A DNA stretch of 64,000 nucleotides, taken from Pyrrhosoma nymphula. Lineage: Eukaryota; Arthropoda; Insecta; Odonata; Coenagrionidae. Of this stretch, positions 30,766-43,219 are shown one piece after another; the stretch's first letter is position 1, and the number at the start of each line of letters is the position of its first letter. The stretch is from positions 65,593,084-65,657,083 of the forward strand of contig OY754329.1 of NCBI GenBank assembly GCA_963573305.1, written 5' to 3'. The notes beneath the pieces were generated by a model, which saw only the letters and a list, made by a program, of their open reading frames with translations, did not search any database and was not told the origin of the DNA. The position numbers and the translations under genes were made by a program.

Positions 30766-32387
30766 CCTGGTTACACGATACATTAACACGTACGAGTTCG
30801 TGTTCATTCGCGTGAATGGTTTCATGTACCTTGGCGTGAACGGATTCATGTACGTTTGTGTGAACGAATGGATGAATCAGTGGTTACACGGTACATGAAA
30901 CTGCACATGCATTCGCACAATTTTCAGGGTACGTATTTGCGATTGTTGTTTTTCTCTTTACTAAGCGCAACGTTCAAACCAAGCGTTTATATTGTCAACC
31001 TACCGATAGACTACCTACCTATAGACTACCTACTATAAAGCAGACTATACTTACACATGCTTAATAATTCAAATTCAGATTCCAATTTTCAGCAGTAATT
31101 ATCTCAAATTCCGCCTTTGTTTTCCCGAGTGGCAGTTCCTCAGATGAAAGATACTCGAATGGTGGACTTCCTAAGTCCCTTTTTATACGTTTCGGGAATT
31201 ATATTGCAGTTATGGTGAGGTATATTTGTTTATTCGAAAATCAAATAATTGTAGGAGAACGAAGACATTGGATCAAAATCTTATTTAAATGTTAGCTGTG
31301 TGATACGTGTGGTATTTCCTGTTGAGAAAAAGTGCGATGAAAAACTCTTTTTATAGAGGATCGATAAGAACTCCTGTGAATATGTATTGAATGCAATTTA
31401 TGATTAAAACTCGACTATTATAGGTAGTAACATAATGGATCGTAAAAACAGAGATTAAGTTATTCTCAGCACGTTATGGTAAGGAAGTCGGTGATAGTAT
31501 TGGAAACAAGTGTAAAAACTTGCTCTTAAATGGATATTGTTGCCTCACGTACACGACGGTAATCTTTAATTATCTCTCCGGTTCCTATAGAAACAGCTGA
31601 TCCAGTTTCGAGCACGAAGCTGTTTCGTTGGATGCTCTGCCAGTGAACTAACTACCCGGGGTAATATAACAATGTGAGAGTCGTACAAGCAAACATTGTT
31701 GTTAAAGTAAAAAACTAAGTAATTAACGGCCAATCACACATTCGTGGCGCGAGCTTCTCAAATATTTACCGCATAAACAAGGAATTTTGTATGAAATTCA
31801 CTGTTCTACTGCACTAGCCCTCCCGGAATTCATGACCTTGCTGAGAAAGCGTTTAGCTCTGAAGAGAAATAGATAAGAACGCGAAATACAAGGAATGCTC
31901 TTCTAATTAATGCATTTGAACCTTTGTTTTACTAATTATTACGGAATGTGTAGGAGGGTAGTCCTAGCGAGGGGTAATGGTCTATTACAGGAGAGGTCCA
32001 ACGATAGCAAGAGGTCAACGTAGCGTACAGGTAGTCCAGGAAGTGCCAACTTCAAATAGTATAGCGGAGTCCTAATGGAGGAGATGTCAAAATAAATACT
32101 AATAGCTGAATCAAACGCAAACAAACAGCTACAAACTGCAAATTTAGAAGTACACAAACACCATACGAGCAGAAAACATTAGTTCCGTTATCCACCACCA
32201 GGTGTCACTGAAGCACGAGCGTAACTTGTACGAATGAATGAACAAAATTAGAACACGTTCTATTTCCTGTTCACGCATTCGTGCATTCCTACATTTTGGT
32301 GTGGTTACACGATGAATTTTCACGTCCATTCTCGCGTTCATGCATTCACACATTAACTTGTACGTGTTAGTGTATCGTGTAACCAGG
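30766..32387. mobile_element. TIR element (CCTGGTTACACGATACA), non-autonomous
   Basis: The left end CCTGGTTACACGATACA(T)TAACACGTAC is matched by the reverse complement at 32387. Subterminal words TTCATGTAC and GTGTGAACG repeat inside the left end. No target duplication could be seen and there is no transposase. In array copy B the right end is present (about 42220-42256) but the left is missing, because the array unit starts inside this element at about 31045. Confidence 0.65.
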
Positions 32388-33099
32388 GCTTTATGGCCGT
32401 GCCGAGAGTAAAACATTTGAAGTTAGCCTTGGTGAAGGCATGAGACAAAGACTTGGTGAGACAGTAGGAAACAATTCTGTACGAGAAAAAATGATACATT
32501 CGTAGGCCGAAGGCTCTCTTCGACCCAAGTTAATTCCGCTGAGAGCACTTACTGTCAATGACTTCATGGAATCGCCGTGGTTACGCGATAAACTTTTAGA
32601 GAGGTGGATTAACTTTCAGGGTCCTATTTGTAAACATTGGCGTTCATGTAGGTTACGGAATGAGAAAGAGATCTGTTGACCTATTGAATGTGGTAATTCT
32701 CGTTAAAAAGATAAAAACGTAACAGAAAACGAAGAAGTTGGTGCTGTTGCGGTTGTCTGAATTGCGAAGTTGAATGATGTCAGGGAAAATAAATAACCGC
32801 AGTTAAAATATGACGAAGGCAACGCAAACATTTTTTACAATTGCATAAATTTAACGTTCTTTTGCATCAACTTGTGAGACCAGTAGTAGCTAATTGTAGA
32901 AATACAATTTTAAAGTATTCACCAATCACTTTCTCAAATAGATGACAATTGTGATGGTAAAAATATTAAAACGCAAACACAATTTGCAATTCATAGTTCG
33001 CTTTTGGCAGCAATTGAGGAAAACAAAGAAAATTATCAAGACGAGGAGGAAGAGAGTGCAGATGTACGAACAATTGAAAGGAGATGGATGGGGGACCTT

Positions 33100-33330
33100 G
33101 GAATTCTACCATACTTAGAAATGGATTGCTCATGAAACCTCTCGATTTTAATGTAAAATTATATTTCCCCAATCCCCACATATCCTCATGTTCGAGGTAT
33201 GCTTGCATGGCAAATTTCCAATTCTGATATTTCTCGCGACCTTTCAGTTTTTAGATTGGAGGGATTCCTTGCAGCGAGGACGTCATCTCCGTTACTCCTT
33301 GAACTTCTATCTCTTGAACGGTTTCGTCCG
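33100..33330 (-). pseudogene. Copia gag N-terminus-like ORF, unit A (one stop)
   Basis: Minus-strand reading EIEVQGVTEMTSSLQGI, stop in place of Ser-Ile-Glu, KLKGREKYQNWKFAMQAYLE, HEDMWGLG. This matches the N-terminal Gag block of Copia elements (L.G..NY..W...M...L.....W). The equivalent in unit B is open. Confidence 0.6.
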
Positions 33331-33999
33331 GAATTTGGGATTTGATATTGTACTTTATATACTATTTTTTACTCGTAATGGACATACATTTGCGTCAAAT
33401 ATTGAATATTAGGACTTCGACGCGACTATTTTTGCGGACCGTTCCTTACTTGATTTAAGCGTTTTGGGCCCATGATCGGTTAAATTGGGTACGATTTTAC
33501 GATCGAGGAATAAAACACGTGTATATGGTTCAGATAGACTGTATTCAAGTGCAGTTAACCAAGCCAACAATTACATCTCCAAGTTACTATGTTTACACAA
33601 ACAAGATTAGAATCAGAGTATTTGGGCAATATTTCAAAAATTAGTAGGTAATATTAACCAATAGTTGTGTCTATAGCATTGTTCTGGACGTTTGCATGTT
33701 CATTTACGTTTCACTCTCCCAGTTTCTGGTTGGACTGCGTACTGTTCTCCTGACTGCTTTTTGGCCTGCGCCTAGCGGCCGGGACAACGTGTGCGAGGTT
33801 CTGATTTGTGCTGGGACGAGTGCGGCATGCCTGGCGTGGAATCACCCCGTGCCACACACCGTAGTGTTGACTTGCACGGTACTAATTGGATGTAGATATT
33901 TTCAATGCATCACAAGGCGTAGAATGAAGTCTCAGGTATTCTTCAAGACAGAAATTTCAAACTTTCACATTAAAAACATTTTTTAACACGTTTCTGATG

Positions 34000-36980
34000 G
34001 GATGCCTATTTCTCACATCGATAATTTACGCCAGAATAAGACGTGTAATTGATTACGCAACCTAAGATGAAATGAATAGCTCGACCAGCTGCTTAATCAA
34101 CGAATGTCAGCGCCAGTGATCGACAATTAATTCATGGAGATAATTTCCGCTTGAGATTGAGTTGCTGCTTGTTTGTTTATTTCATTTGGTTCTCAAAAAT
34201 ACCACTATTAGGGTTTCAGTGGTTTGTTATTCTTTTCAAAACTTTTAATAATGAGTAAATAAGCTTGGATTGGTGAAGGTTATTGTCATTTTCGGTAAAT
34301 TAATGCCTGTTTCATGCATGGAAGAAGGCTCGTAACAGTGCCGTTTTCCGATGTCTTCGCTAAAAACTACGATGTGCAAATAATTTTACGAATTTTGGAG
34401 ATGAAATAAAATTTGCTAATTTTTGTATTTTAGATAAGTTTTTCGTATATTATCTCGAAATAAAAAAGTTTATCTATGAAATAATATTTAAAAAAGAAAC
34501 GTTTTGACAATTTCAATTTCCGTCTTGGTAAACGTTAGCAATATGCATAAATTTCAGCCAAAAAGAAAGAAACAAACTTTTAGTAGCTACAACTTATAAT
34601 TAGACGAGTTTTTCTTTGTAATTATTGCTGGATGTCACTGCTTATGGGGGTTTCTATGGTAACTGCATAATGCTTGTGACAAAATGGTTGCGTTGCCAAA
34701 GCTCGTTAACTAAGAAGTTGGGACCCTATGTTCATTGGACAAAAAATGCTTCTAATAACTTCCTCAATTTCCTCCTGAAACACTGTAAAAAAAGGGAAGG
34801 TTCTCACCTTGTTCTAAAACATTGATCAATGAGCACCATCCTACTGTAACATTACTCCTCACTTCATATTACTAGCAGATAATCGTTCATGTTTGGGAAT
34901 AACGCGATATCTTTTAATAAAATAATAATGCAATACTCTGTCGGAATAAATGAAATCTCTTGAACGTAATAATACTTTCAAAAGTCAGTCCACGCTATCT
35001 TCATATTTCGCTTAATTATAACTTGACTCATTTCCACTCAACTACGGAGACCCTCGTATGGCCTTCTCCCGCTATCGCTGCCCAGCCAACTCCCCAAATG
35101 ACCCCCGACAACCCGCAAAAACGAAAAATCTGTGCGTTTCCTTCCTTTGTTAATTGTATCATGCTCGTCTCCATCTATGAATTTTGTGTGTGGCCTAATG
35201 GCTGCTTTCGAATTCTGAAATATATATAGAAAGGTAATTTTGTCAGCTTCTCAATATTTTATGAATGAGCGCCGTTTTACTGTGGCATTACTCCTCAACA
35301 ACCCATAGGACTCGTATTGTAGTCGCCGCTGATGGCGGTCAAAAGAAAATTTCGCGATGTGTGTTTTTTAAATCATTTTTAATTGTATTATGCTCGTCTC
35401 CATCTATGAATTTCGTGTATGTCCCAATGGCTGCATTTAAAATCTGAACTATGTATAGAAAGGGAATGTTCTCCTCAAAATTTTATAAATGCGCGTCATC
35501 CTAATGTAACATTACTCCTTAGTTCATATTAGAACCAGGTATGTTCTTCAGTGATGTTTGGTTCTGACAAGACATCTTTTAATAACGCAACACTCCGTCG
35601 GATAAAATGGAAAAACTGTGAACGCACTCTTGAAACCTCCAAACTACTATCGCCGCAAAAAAGGTAGAACGCTGAACTTTAAACATTTGTACCAAATTCC
35701 TCCGAGGCTCCTAAGAGCTGTGTTACATACCGTTTTACTCCTTGTTTATTTGACTACAAAATGCATTCATTGAAAAGTGTGTAATTGTAAACGCTTAGCT
35801 CCTACGGTCGAAAGAGTGAAGAAAAACGCGTGAAAAAGTAGAACGGTGAAACGGTCGTCTTCTTAATGTCATCACGGTGATTGGTGGACTTCATTATTTT
35901 TTTACGAAGAAGAAGACATCTCCGCATTACAAATATTCTTTTACCCATTCATTGATTTTTTCAATGTCCGAAGATTTCCGAGGTGTAGAAAAGTATATGA
36001 GTATCGAAATCACGTATGCTTTTTGGAAAAAATATTGCAAAACTTGTCGGGTAAGGAAATTTTTATATTCTTCCTCTTACTTAAAATAAACGATAAAAAT
36101 GAAAATCGCCCCGCGGCAATGCACACTACCATTCTGCTCAGTTGGCAATTGTGAAACTCCTGGCCGCGAGCAAAATACTGTTTGTTTATGAGTTAGAAGT
36201 TTATTGATTCTATGGATTGTATTGTTGTCACGAGCGGAATTAAAGTGTGTAATTTCTGAGAGTGAATTAAATATTTAATTGCGAATTATTCAATATAAAT
36301 CCATTCACATAAAGTTAAAAGAATATAAAAAACCTAGAGCCTTATCCTTTCCTTGTGCAATCAGCGTTGGACAGAGGTCTCACTAGAGGGGTCTTGGCAA
36401 TGAGATTTGAGTCACGCGCGGTCAGGAGTTTCACCATTGCCAACTGAGCAAAATGGTAGTGTGCATTGCCGCGGGGCGATTTTCTTTTTTATCGTTTATT
36501 TTATGAAAGAGGAAGAATATAAAAATTTCCTTACATAAGAAGTTCTGCAATATTTTTTCCAAAAAGCATACGTAATTTCGATACTCAAATACTTTTCTAC
36601 ACCTCGGAAATCTAGCTTTGGCAGCCAATCAAATATTTTGGCCGTGATGAGATTAAGAAGACGACCGTTTCGCGTGTTTTTCTTCACTCTTTCGACCGTA
36701 GGAGCTAAGCGTTTACAATTACACACTTTTCAATGAATGCATTTTGTAGTCAAAGAAACAAGGAGAAAAACGGTATATAACACGGCTCTTAGGAGCTCCG
36801 GCTGAATTTGGTACAACCGCTTAAAGTTCTGCGTTCTACCTTTTTTGCGGCGATAGTAGTGTACGAATTTAGCGTTTACTTCCTTGTGACAGAAAAAATT
36901 CAGTGGTGAAAATTTTGCTTCATTATTTATTTGTAAGTTGAAATTGCTCCGTAGATAACGAATAAAACTGATTTAGCGTT
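34000..36980. repeat. internally repetitive part of unit A, no gene
   Basis: It contains two copies of CCATCTATGAATTT(C/T)GTGT with AATGGCTGC (35170-35215, 35400-35445), each followed by a GAACTATATATAGAAAGG-like word. Inverted similarity also links 35800-36120 and 36440-36730 (GATTTCCGAGGTGTAGAAAAG and its complement), a foldback of about 300 bp per arm. No coding sequence. Confidence 0.6.
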
Positions 36981-37200
36981 TAATTTCTTGTGACACGAAA
37001 AAATCAATCACCTGAAACTCTTGTAATTATCACGGCAATTTCTGTTGTAAGTAAAAATCAATATGTAGATAAAATGAATGCAGACTCACAGAAAAAAAAA
37101 TTAACGGCGATGGCCGTATTTAAAAATAAAAACTATAAAAAACTATCATCACGGAAAATTAAAAAAAATAAAGTAGTAAAACGAGGTGAAAAATGCCTTG

Positions 37201-37268
37201 GGTGGGGATTGAACGCCGGACCTCAGGTTAGCAGCGGGGAAAAAACCCCCGCTGCCACCGACGTCCGC
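37201..37268 (-). repeat. tRNA-like module (SINE-type), unit A
   Basis: Read on the minus strand: GACGTCGGTGGCAGCGGGG, an A-box-like start; then CCCCGCTGCTAACCTGAGG, an anticodon arm with GCT; then CGTTCAATCCCC, a near B-box. This is serine-tRNA(GCT)-like in plan but lacks a proper D-arm and acceptor pairing, so it is not a tRNA gene. Related modules are at 45641-45708, 48673-48740, 50324-50390, 57261-57304 and 61121-61190. Confidence 0.55.
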
Positions 37269-38722
37269 AATTATATGTGGTGCAAAACGTGGTCAGATTC
37301 ACATTCTGCCCTGAAGGCCGCGAGCTTATTCCTTGAGTGTGTGCAATTGGGCTTCGTAGTCAAGCCACGCGGGTGGAGACGGGAAGAGGGGGGGGGGCGA
37401 GTTGGCGGATCGGCTTGGTTAGGTCAAAACGGTGGAAGTGAGGTGTTTGAAATACAAACGCTTTCCATCCAGTTTGTGTACGAACCACAGTGAATTATTC
37501 TGACTCTGTGGAAAGAAAATAGGAACATCAGCTTATTCATTTGTAATCACGAGTTTTGATCTGTAAAATTGTGTAATCAAAAAATTATTCTCTGTAATAA
37601 ACCTAGAGTTTACAATGTCTTAAACTCGTTACATATTGCTTTTTCTCTCATTGGATAAAACAGAAATGTAAAGACTAAATCATATCATGCCTATAAAGTC
37701 ATCGGCCTGCCCAAAATCCACTGTGATTGAAACGACATAAATTAGTAAGATTTCGGATCGCAGAAAGGTTCTTCAACCGCATTTAGGCTCCTTAAGAGTT
37801 TTGCAGTTTAATAAGAACCAGTTACACAAATTACGCCAAAAAATATCAATTGTTTCTTAAATGCTAAGATTCAAATATTTAAAGCTTCCTCGGCAAGCTC
37901 TGACGCTTGGTAAATGCAGAAATAACAAGGCATAATACCGTCACTGTTACCAAAAATATTATTGGAAATAAGTTGTTGCGTGCATCGATTGCGATAATCT
38001 AAGGGAATGGCACTCAAATGAAGTCAACAATAGTCAAAAGAGGTAATATTTAAAAAATATTAAAACTCATTGAAATTTAATAGCTGTTTCTCATAAATCT
38101 TAAGGAAACTTTAATGGGTTCTCTTTTATTACAAATGAATTAGGAAACAATAAACAAAAATTTAAGGAAAGGTGAGTACACCCACCAGAGGGAAAACATT
38201 CGTACTTTAAAACACCTCACTCATAACTTCTTTATAAGTGCTAGAATTTTGAAGATTAAAATTATGAATTGAATTACAATCATTTTTAAAAAGTCAGGGT
38301 TTATCAAAATATTCGCAAGTAGGAATGCATTTGGTTATTTAGAGGGAATTATAGATACTACTTATAAGTAGTTATTAACTAAACGGATAAACCTATGCTT
38401 GTAATGCACTGCAAGGTCACAAAGGTGAAACCACGACCAGTTCGAATGCTTATTTACTCTCTGAATGAAATGAGTTTTGAAGTAAAAGTGGTAACTTAGT
38501 TAGTCGTAATTTATACAAATCGATATGTGAATGAAAACTTAGCAATATATTTTTCTTGTGTCAACTGTATACATTGCGCTGAAAGTAAGAATGCATATTT
38601 TCAAGTTGAATGTAAAGGAAATTTTGGAATAAAAACTTTATAGAGCCACACGTAGTCTCCCGCCTATTGAATTTACCTGCGGAGTTTATTCGGTTGCTGA
38701 GTCACTTTCTAGTGTGACACAA

Positions 38723-38905
38723 ATGGTGAGTCTAAATGTGAATCAATTGAGAGCAAAAACCTCGCGACGGAACGCTAATGCAAAACTCCGATCGGCCCAA
38801 CGAGTGCGTGGACGTGAGTTTCTTCATTATTTCGTCATATCTATCTCGCAGATAATTAATCAAATATCTTTTCTCTTCACTAATTTGGGACATCCTCATC
38901 GGTGA
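38723..38905 (+). CDS. exon-like conserved short ORF, unit A
   Basis: Frame MVSLNVNQLRAKTSRR then NANAKLRSAQRVRG, after which GGACGTGAGTTTC looks like a splice donor. The same start and first 30 codons occur at 47140 and, with one stop, at 52405, and inverted at 30632. The upstream sequence GAGTCAC..CCTAGTGTGACACAAATGG is also conserved. No domain recognised. Basic composition only. Confidence 0.35.
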   Translation: MVSLNVNQLRAKTSRRNANAKLRSAQRVRGREFLHYFVISISQIINQISFLFTNLGHPHR

Positions 38906-39162
38906 ATAACTCCAGCTGGTCAACCACGTTCTTCTTTAAATCCATTTCTTCATTGCTACCAATATTCTCTGTTATGGAATCATCTAATTTTCATGGCTCC
39001 ATTCATTTAAATGAGTTAACTTTTGAATGAAGGGATCTATTAACAACTGTTATAAGATGTTGAGGAATAGTTTTATATCAGTGATACAGTTACTTCGAAT
39101 TTAACCAGTTTCATTTTGTCGGAAAAAGAACAAACTTTGCGAATTCCACTGGTACGCTTTAA

Positions 39163-39212
39163 TATTCACGACCCGGGTTTCGACACTTATGCCATCTTCA
39201 GGTATGAAACAT
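39163..39212 (-). ncRNA. hammerhead-like motif, unit A
   Basis: On the minus strand CTGAAGA (39201-39195), stem II GGCA/TGTC, GAAAC (39181-39177), loop CCGG, then GTC (39172-39170). Helix I can pair three bases next to the core. It is the same design as 53692-53754, where helix I also has a distal GCTT/AAGC pairing. One extra U sits before stem II. Confidence 0.35.
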
Positions 39213-42200
39213 CAACTGTCGAAACGCGGGTCATGTATAAAAAAATTAAAAATGAAATTCGCAAGGTTTGTTCATTTTCCTTATGGATACATTTCGCATT
39301 GTTACCGCTGGCATTGTTCAATTTGCTAAGAGAGTCGTATTATTTAAAGAGTACAAAATGAATCGACAGTAATCCATTTTTGAGAAATGAATCTTATTGT
39401 TAGTTTGAGCTACTATTAGGCCTGTTAAATAAGAACCACAATCAAATCAATTTACTGAAGTCTTCAAATAAAAAAAGGTTTTCTTATGTTATAACTGGGG
39501 CGAAGTTAATTTAGTTGGATTTCAATTCATTTTTGTTCTTGATTTTTCTATTCTTTCTTAAAATCCTATTGTTTAATGATGTGCAAGAACTTTTGTCTGG
39601 GGATTGGCTCAAAAGAGAGAAATACACAAACAGCGATAAATTCTGTTTTTGAAACTCCCCCCGTAGAACTTGTGTTGTAGTAGCCGCTGAAGGTGGTTGC
39701 AAAAACGACAAATCAGTGTTTTTCCTTCCTTTTTTAATTGTATCATGCTCGTCTCTATCTATGAATTTTGTGTGTGGCCTAATGGCTGTTTTCTAATTCT
39801 GAACTATTTATAGAAAGGGAATTTTCTCAGCTTCTCAATATTTTATAAATGAGCGCCGTTTTACTGTGGTATTACTCCTCAGTTCATGTTAGAAGCATGT
39901 ATGTTCTTCATATTTAGTACTGATGAGACATCTTTTAGTAATGCAATACTCCGTCGGAAAAAATGAAACATCTGTGTACGTACATTTGAAACCTGCTAAT
40001 TATTGCTCGAATGTATCGTTTAATTTCCTATCACGAAAAAAAGTCAATCAAATAAAACTCATTTGAAAAAAATTTGCTTTCTTTCACAAGATTTTAAATT
40101 TTTCCTAATTATCACGACTTGTTGTAGAATACATAGTTGTAATATATATAGTTGTACAGTATTATGGTATACATAGTTGTAAATTGAAACCGCTTCGTTA
40201 ATAAAATAAATGCAGACTCACCGGATATAAAAAATCGAATAGCAATGATAGTACTGAAAAATTGCAAGTAAAAAGAGATAAAAATAGTCATCACGGATAA
40301 CAGAAAAAAAATGGCTTCATAGTGGAGGCCGGCAGGCGGAGACGAGGCGGTAGGCATTGGCAAGGTTGCGGGTCTGCTTGGTTACGTAACAATTTTGTGA
40401 TTTTTATAGTAAGAACGCTTTCCATCCAGTGAGTTTGCGGACCACGGTAAAAAATGACTTGGCGGAAATTAATAGGTACATCAGCTGATTCATGCGAAAT
40501 AACAATAAAAATTTTGTGGTCAGTAAGTGGAGATGAATTTGGAATCACAAATTTATTGTCTATTTTATAATTAACTCTATACATTGTCTTTCCCTCGCGA
40601 TAAATTACTATTTCTCTTATTAGAGAAAAAAAATCAACAGTTACTTAATGCTATCAGACCTGTAATTTCATCGGACTGCCCAAAATCCACTGTTATCGAA
40701 ACAACGTAAATTCGGGAGGACTGCGGTTTGCAGAAAGATTCTTTAACCGTCTGCAGGTATTCCTAAAATGATATTTTAATGAATCCATACCATTTTTGAG
40801 AAATGACTATATTGTTAGTTTTAACCTTATAAAGGCATGTTTAGTAAGATCCCCTTTTAAATCAATTCAATATATTCTATACTTACATATGATTAATAAT
40901 TCAAATTTAGATTCCAATTTTCAGCAGTAATTATCTCAAATTCCGCATTTGTTTTCCCGATTGGTAGTTTTTCAGATGAAAAATACTCGAGTGGTGGACT
41001 TGCTAAGTCCCTTTTTATACGTTTCGGGAATTATATTGCAGTTATGGTGAGGTATATATGTTTACTCGAAAATCAAATAATTGTAGTAGAACGAATACAT
41101 TGGATCAAAATCTTATTTAAATGTTAACTGTGTGATACGTGAGGTATTTCCTTTTGAGAAAAAGTTCGATGAAAAACCCTTTTTATAGAGGATCGATAAG
41201 AACTCCTGTGAATATGTATTGAATGCAATTTATGATTAAACTCAACTATTATGGGTAGTAACATAATGGATCGTAAAAACAGAGATTAAGTTATTCTCGG
41301 CACGTTATGGTAAGGAAGTCGGTGATAGCATTGGAAACAAGTGTAAAAACTTGCTCTTAAATGGATATTGTTGCCTCACGTACACGACGGTAATCTTTAA
41401 TTATCTCTCCGGTTCCTACTTAAGTTTTTCATGTAGAATTGGACGTCTATAAAAACAGCTGATCAGTTTCGAGCACGAAGCTGTTTCGTTGGATGCTCTG
41501 CCAGTGAACTAACTACCCGGGGAAATATAACAATGTGAGAGTCGTACAAGCAAACATTGTTGTTAAAGTAAAAAACTAAGTAATTAACGGCCAATCACAC
41601 AGTCGTGGCGCGAGCTTCTCAAATATTTACCGCATAAACAAGGAATTTTGTATGAAATTCACTGTTCTACTGCACTAGCCCTCCCGGCATTCATGACCCT
41701 GCTGAGAAAGCGTTTAGCTCTGAAGAGAAATAGATAAGAACGCGAAATACAAGGAATGCTCTTCTAATTAATGCATTTGAACCTTTGTTTTACTAATTTC
41801 GACGGAATGTGTAGGAGGGTAGTCCTAGCGAGGGGTAATGGTCTATTACAGGAGAGGTCCAACGATAGCAAGAGGTCAATATACGTAGCGTACAGTTAGT
41901 CCAGGAAGTGCCAACTTCAAATACTAGAGCGAGATCCTAATTGAGGAGATGTCAAAATAAATACTAATAGCTGAATCAAACGCGAAGAAACAGTTACTAA
42001 CAGCAAATTTAGAAGTATACAAACACCATACGAGTGGAAAACATTAGTTCCGTTATCCACCACCAGGTGTCACTAAAGCACGAGCGTAACTTGTACGAAT
42101 GCATGAACAAAATTAGAACACGTTCTATTTCCTGTTCACGCATTCGTGCATTCCTACATTTTGGTGTGGTTACACGATGAATTTTCACGTCCATTCTCGC

Positions 42201-43021
42201 GTTCATGCATTCACACATTAACTTGTACGTGTTAGTGTATCGTGTAACCAGGGCTTTATGGCCGTGCCGAGAGTAAAATATTTGAAGTTAGCCTTGGTGA
42301 AGGCATGAGACAGAGACTTGGTGAGACAGTAGGAAACAATTCTGTACGAGAAAAAATGATACATTCGTAGGCCGAAGGCTCTCTTCGACCCAAGTTAATT
42401 CCGCTGAGAGCACTTACTGTCAATGACTTCATGGAATCGCCGTGGTTACGCGATACACTTTTAGAGAGGCGGATTAACTTTCAGGGTCCTATTTGTAAAC
42501 ATTGGCGTTCATGTAGGTTACGGAATGAGAAAGAGATCTGTTGACCTATTGAATGCGGTAATTCTCTTTAAAAAGATAAAAACGTAACAGAAAACGGAGA
42601 AATTGGTGCTGTTGCGGTTGTCTGAATTGCGAAGTTGAATGATGTCAGGGAAAATAAATAACCACAGTTAAAATGTGACGAAGGCAACGAAAACATTTTT
42701 TACAATTGCATAAATTTAACGTTCTTTTGCATCAACTTGTGAGACATGTAGTAGCTAATTGTAGAAATACAATTTTAAAGTATTTACCATTCACTTTCTC
42801 AAATAGATAACAAATGTGATGGTAAAAATATTAAAACGCAAACACAATTTGCAATTCATAGTTCGCTTTTGGCAGCAATTGAGGAAAATAAAGGAAATTA
42901 TCAAGACGAGGAGGAAGAGAGTGCAGATGTACGAAATTGTAAACAATTGAAAGGAGATGGATGGGGGACCTTGGAATTTTACCATACTTATAAATGGATT
43001 GCTCATGAAACCCCTCGATTT

Positions 43022-43219
43022 TTATGTAAAATTATATTTCCCCAATCCCCACTTATCCTCATGCTCGAGGTATGCTTGCATGGCAAATTTCCAACTCTGA
43101 TATTTCTCGCGACCTTTCAGTTTTTCGATTGAAGGGATTCCCTGCAGCGAGGACGTCATCTCCGTTACTCCTTGAACTTCGATCTCTTGAACGGTTTCGT
43201 CCGGAATTTGGGATTTCAA
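43022..43219 (-). CDS. Copia gag N-terminus-like ORF, unit B (open)
   Basis: 65-residue frame: VQEIEVQGVTEMTSSLQGIP then SIEKLKGREKYQSWKFAMQA and YLEHEDKWGLG. This is the first 50-60 residues of Copia Gag, with the conserved LKGREKY..W block. It ends shortly after the tryptophan, where longer Gag would continue. It is a fragment or a captured exon; nothing downstream resembles the rest of Gag. Confidence 0.55.
   Translation of the reverse strand: MKSQIPDETVQEIEVQGVTEMTSSLQGIPSIEKLKGREKYQSWKFAMQAYLEHEDKWGLGKYNFT

Larger units (their letters stand above)
31045..40872. repeat. array unit A, about 9.8 kb
   Basis: Begins CTATACTTACACATG and is collinear with 40873-49378 over nearly its whole length, apart from indels (for example 34540-34640 and 35470-36900 are reduced or absent in B). 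It contains the right part of the TIR element, the Copia gag-like fragment (about 33100-33330), the conserved AATTTTTAACACGTTTCTGATGGG-type non-coding tract near 33970, a tRNA-like module (37201-37268), the exon-like ORF (38723) and a hammerhead-like motif (39163-39212). No conserved long protein is encoded. Confidence 0.85.

Noticed and set aside
33696..33986. 96-residue ORF conserved in the second unit
   Set aside because: Conservation is explained by DNA duplication. The frame differs between copies and no domain is visible.
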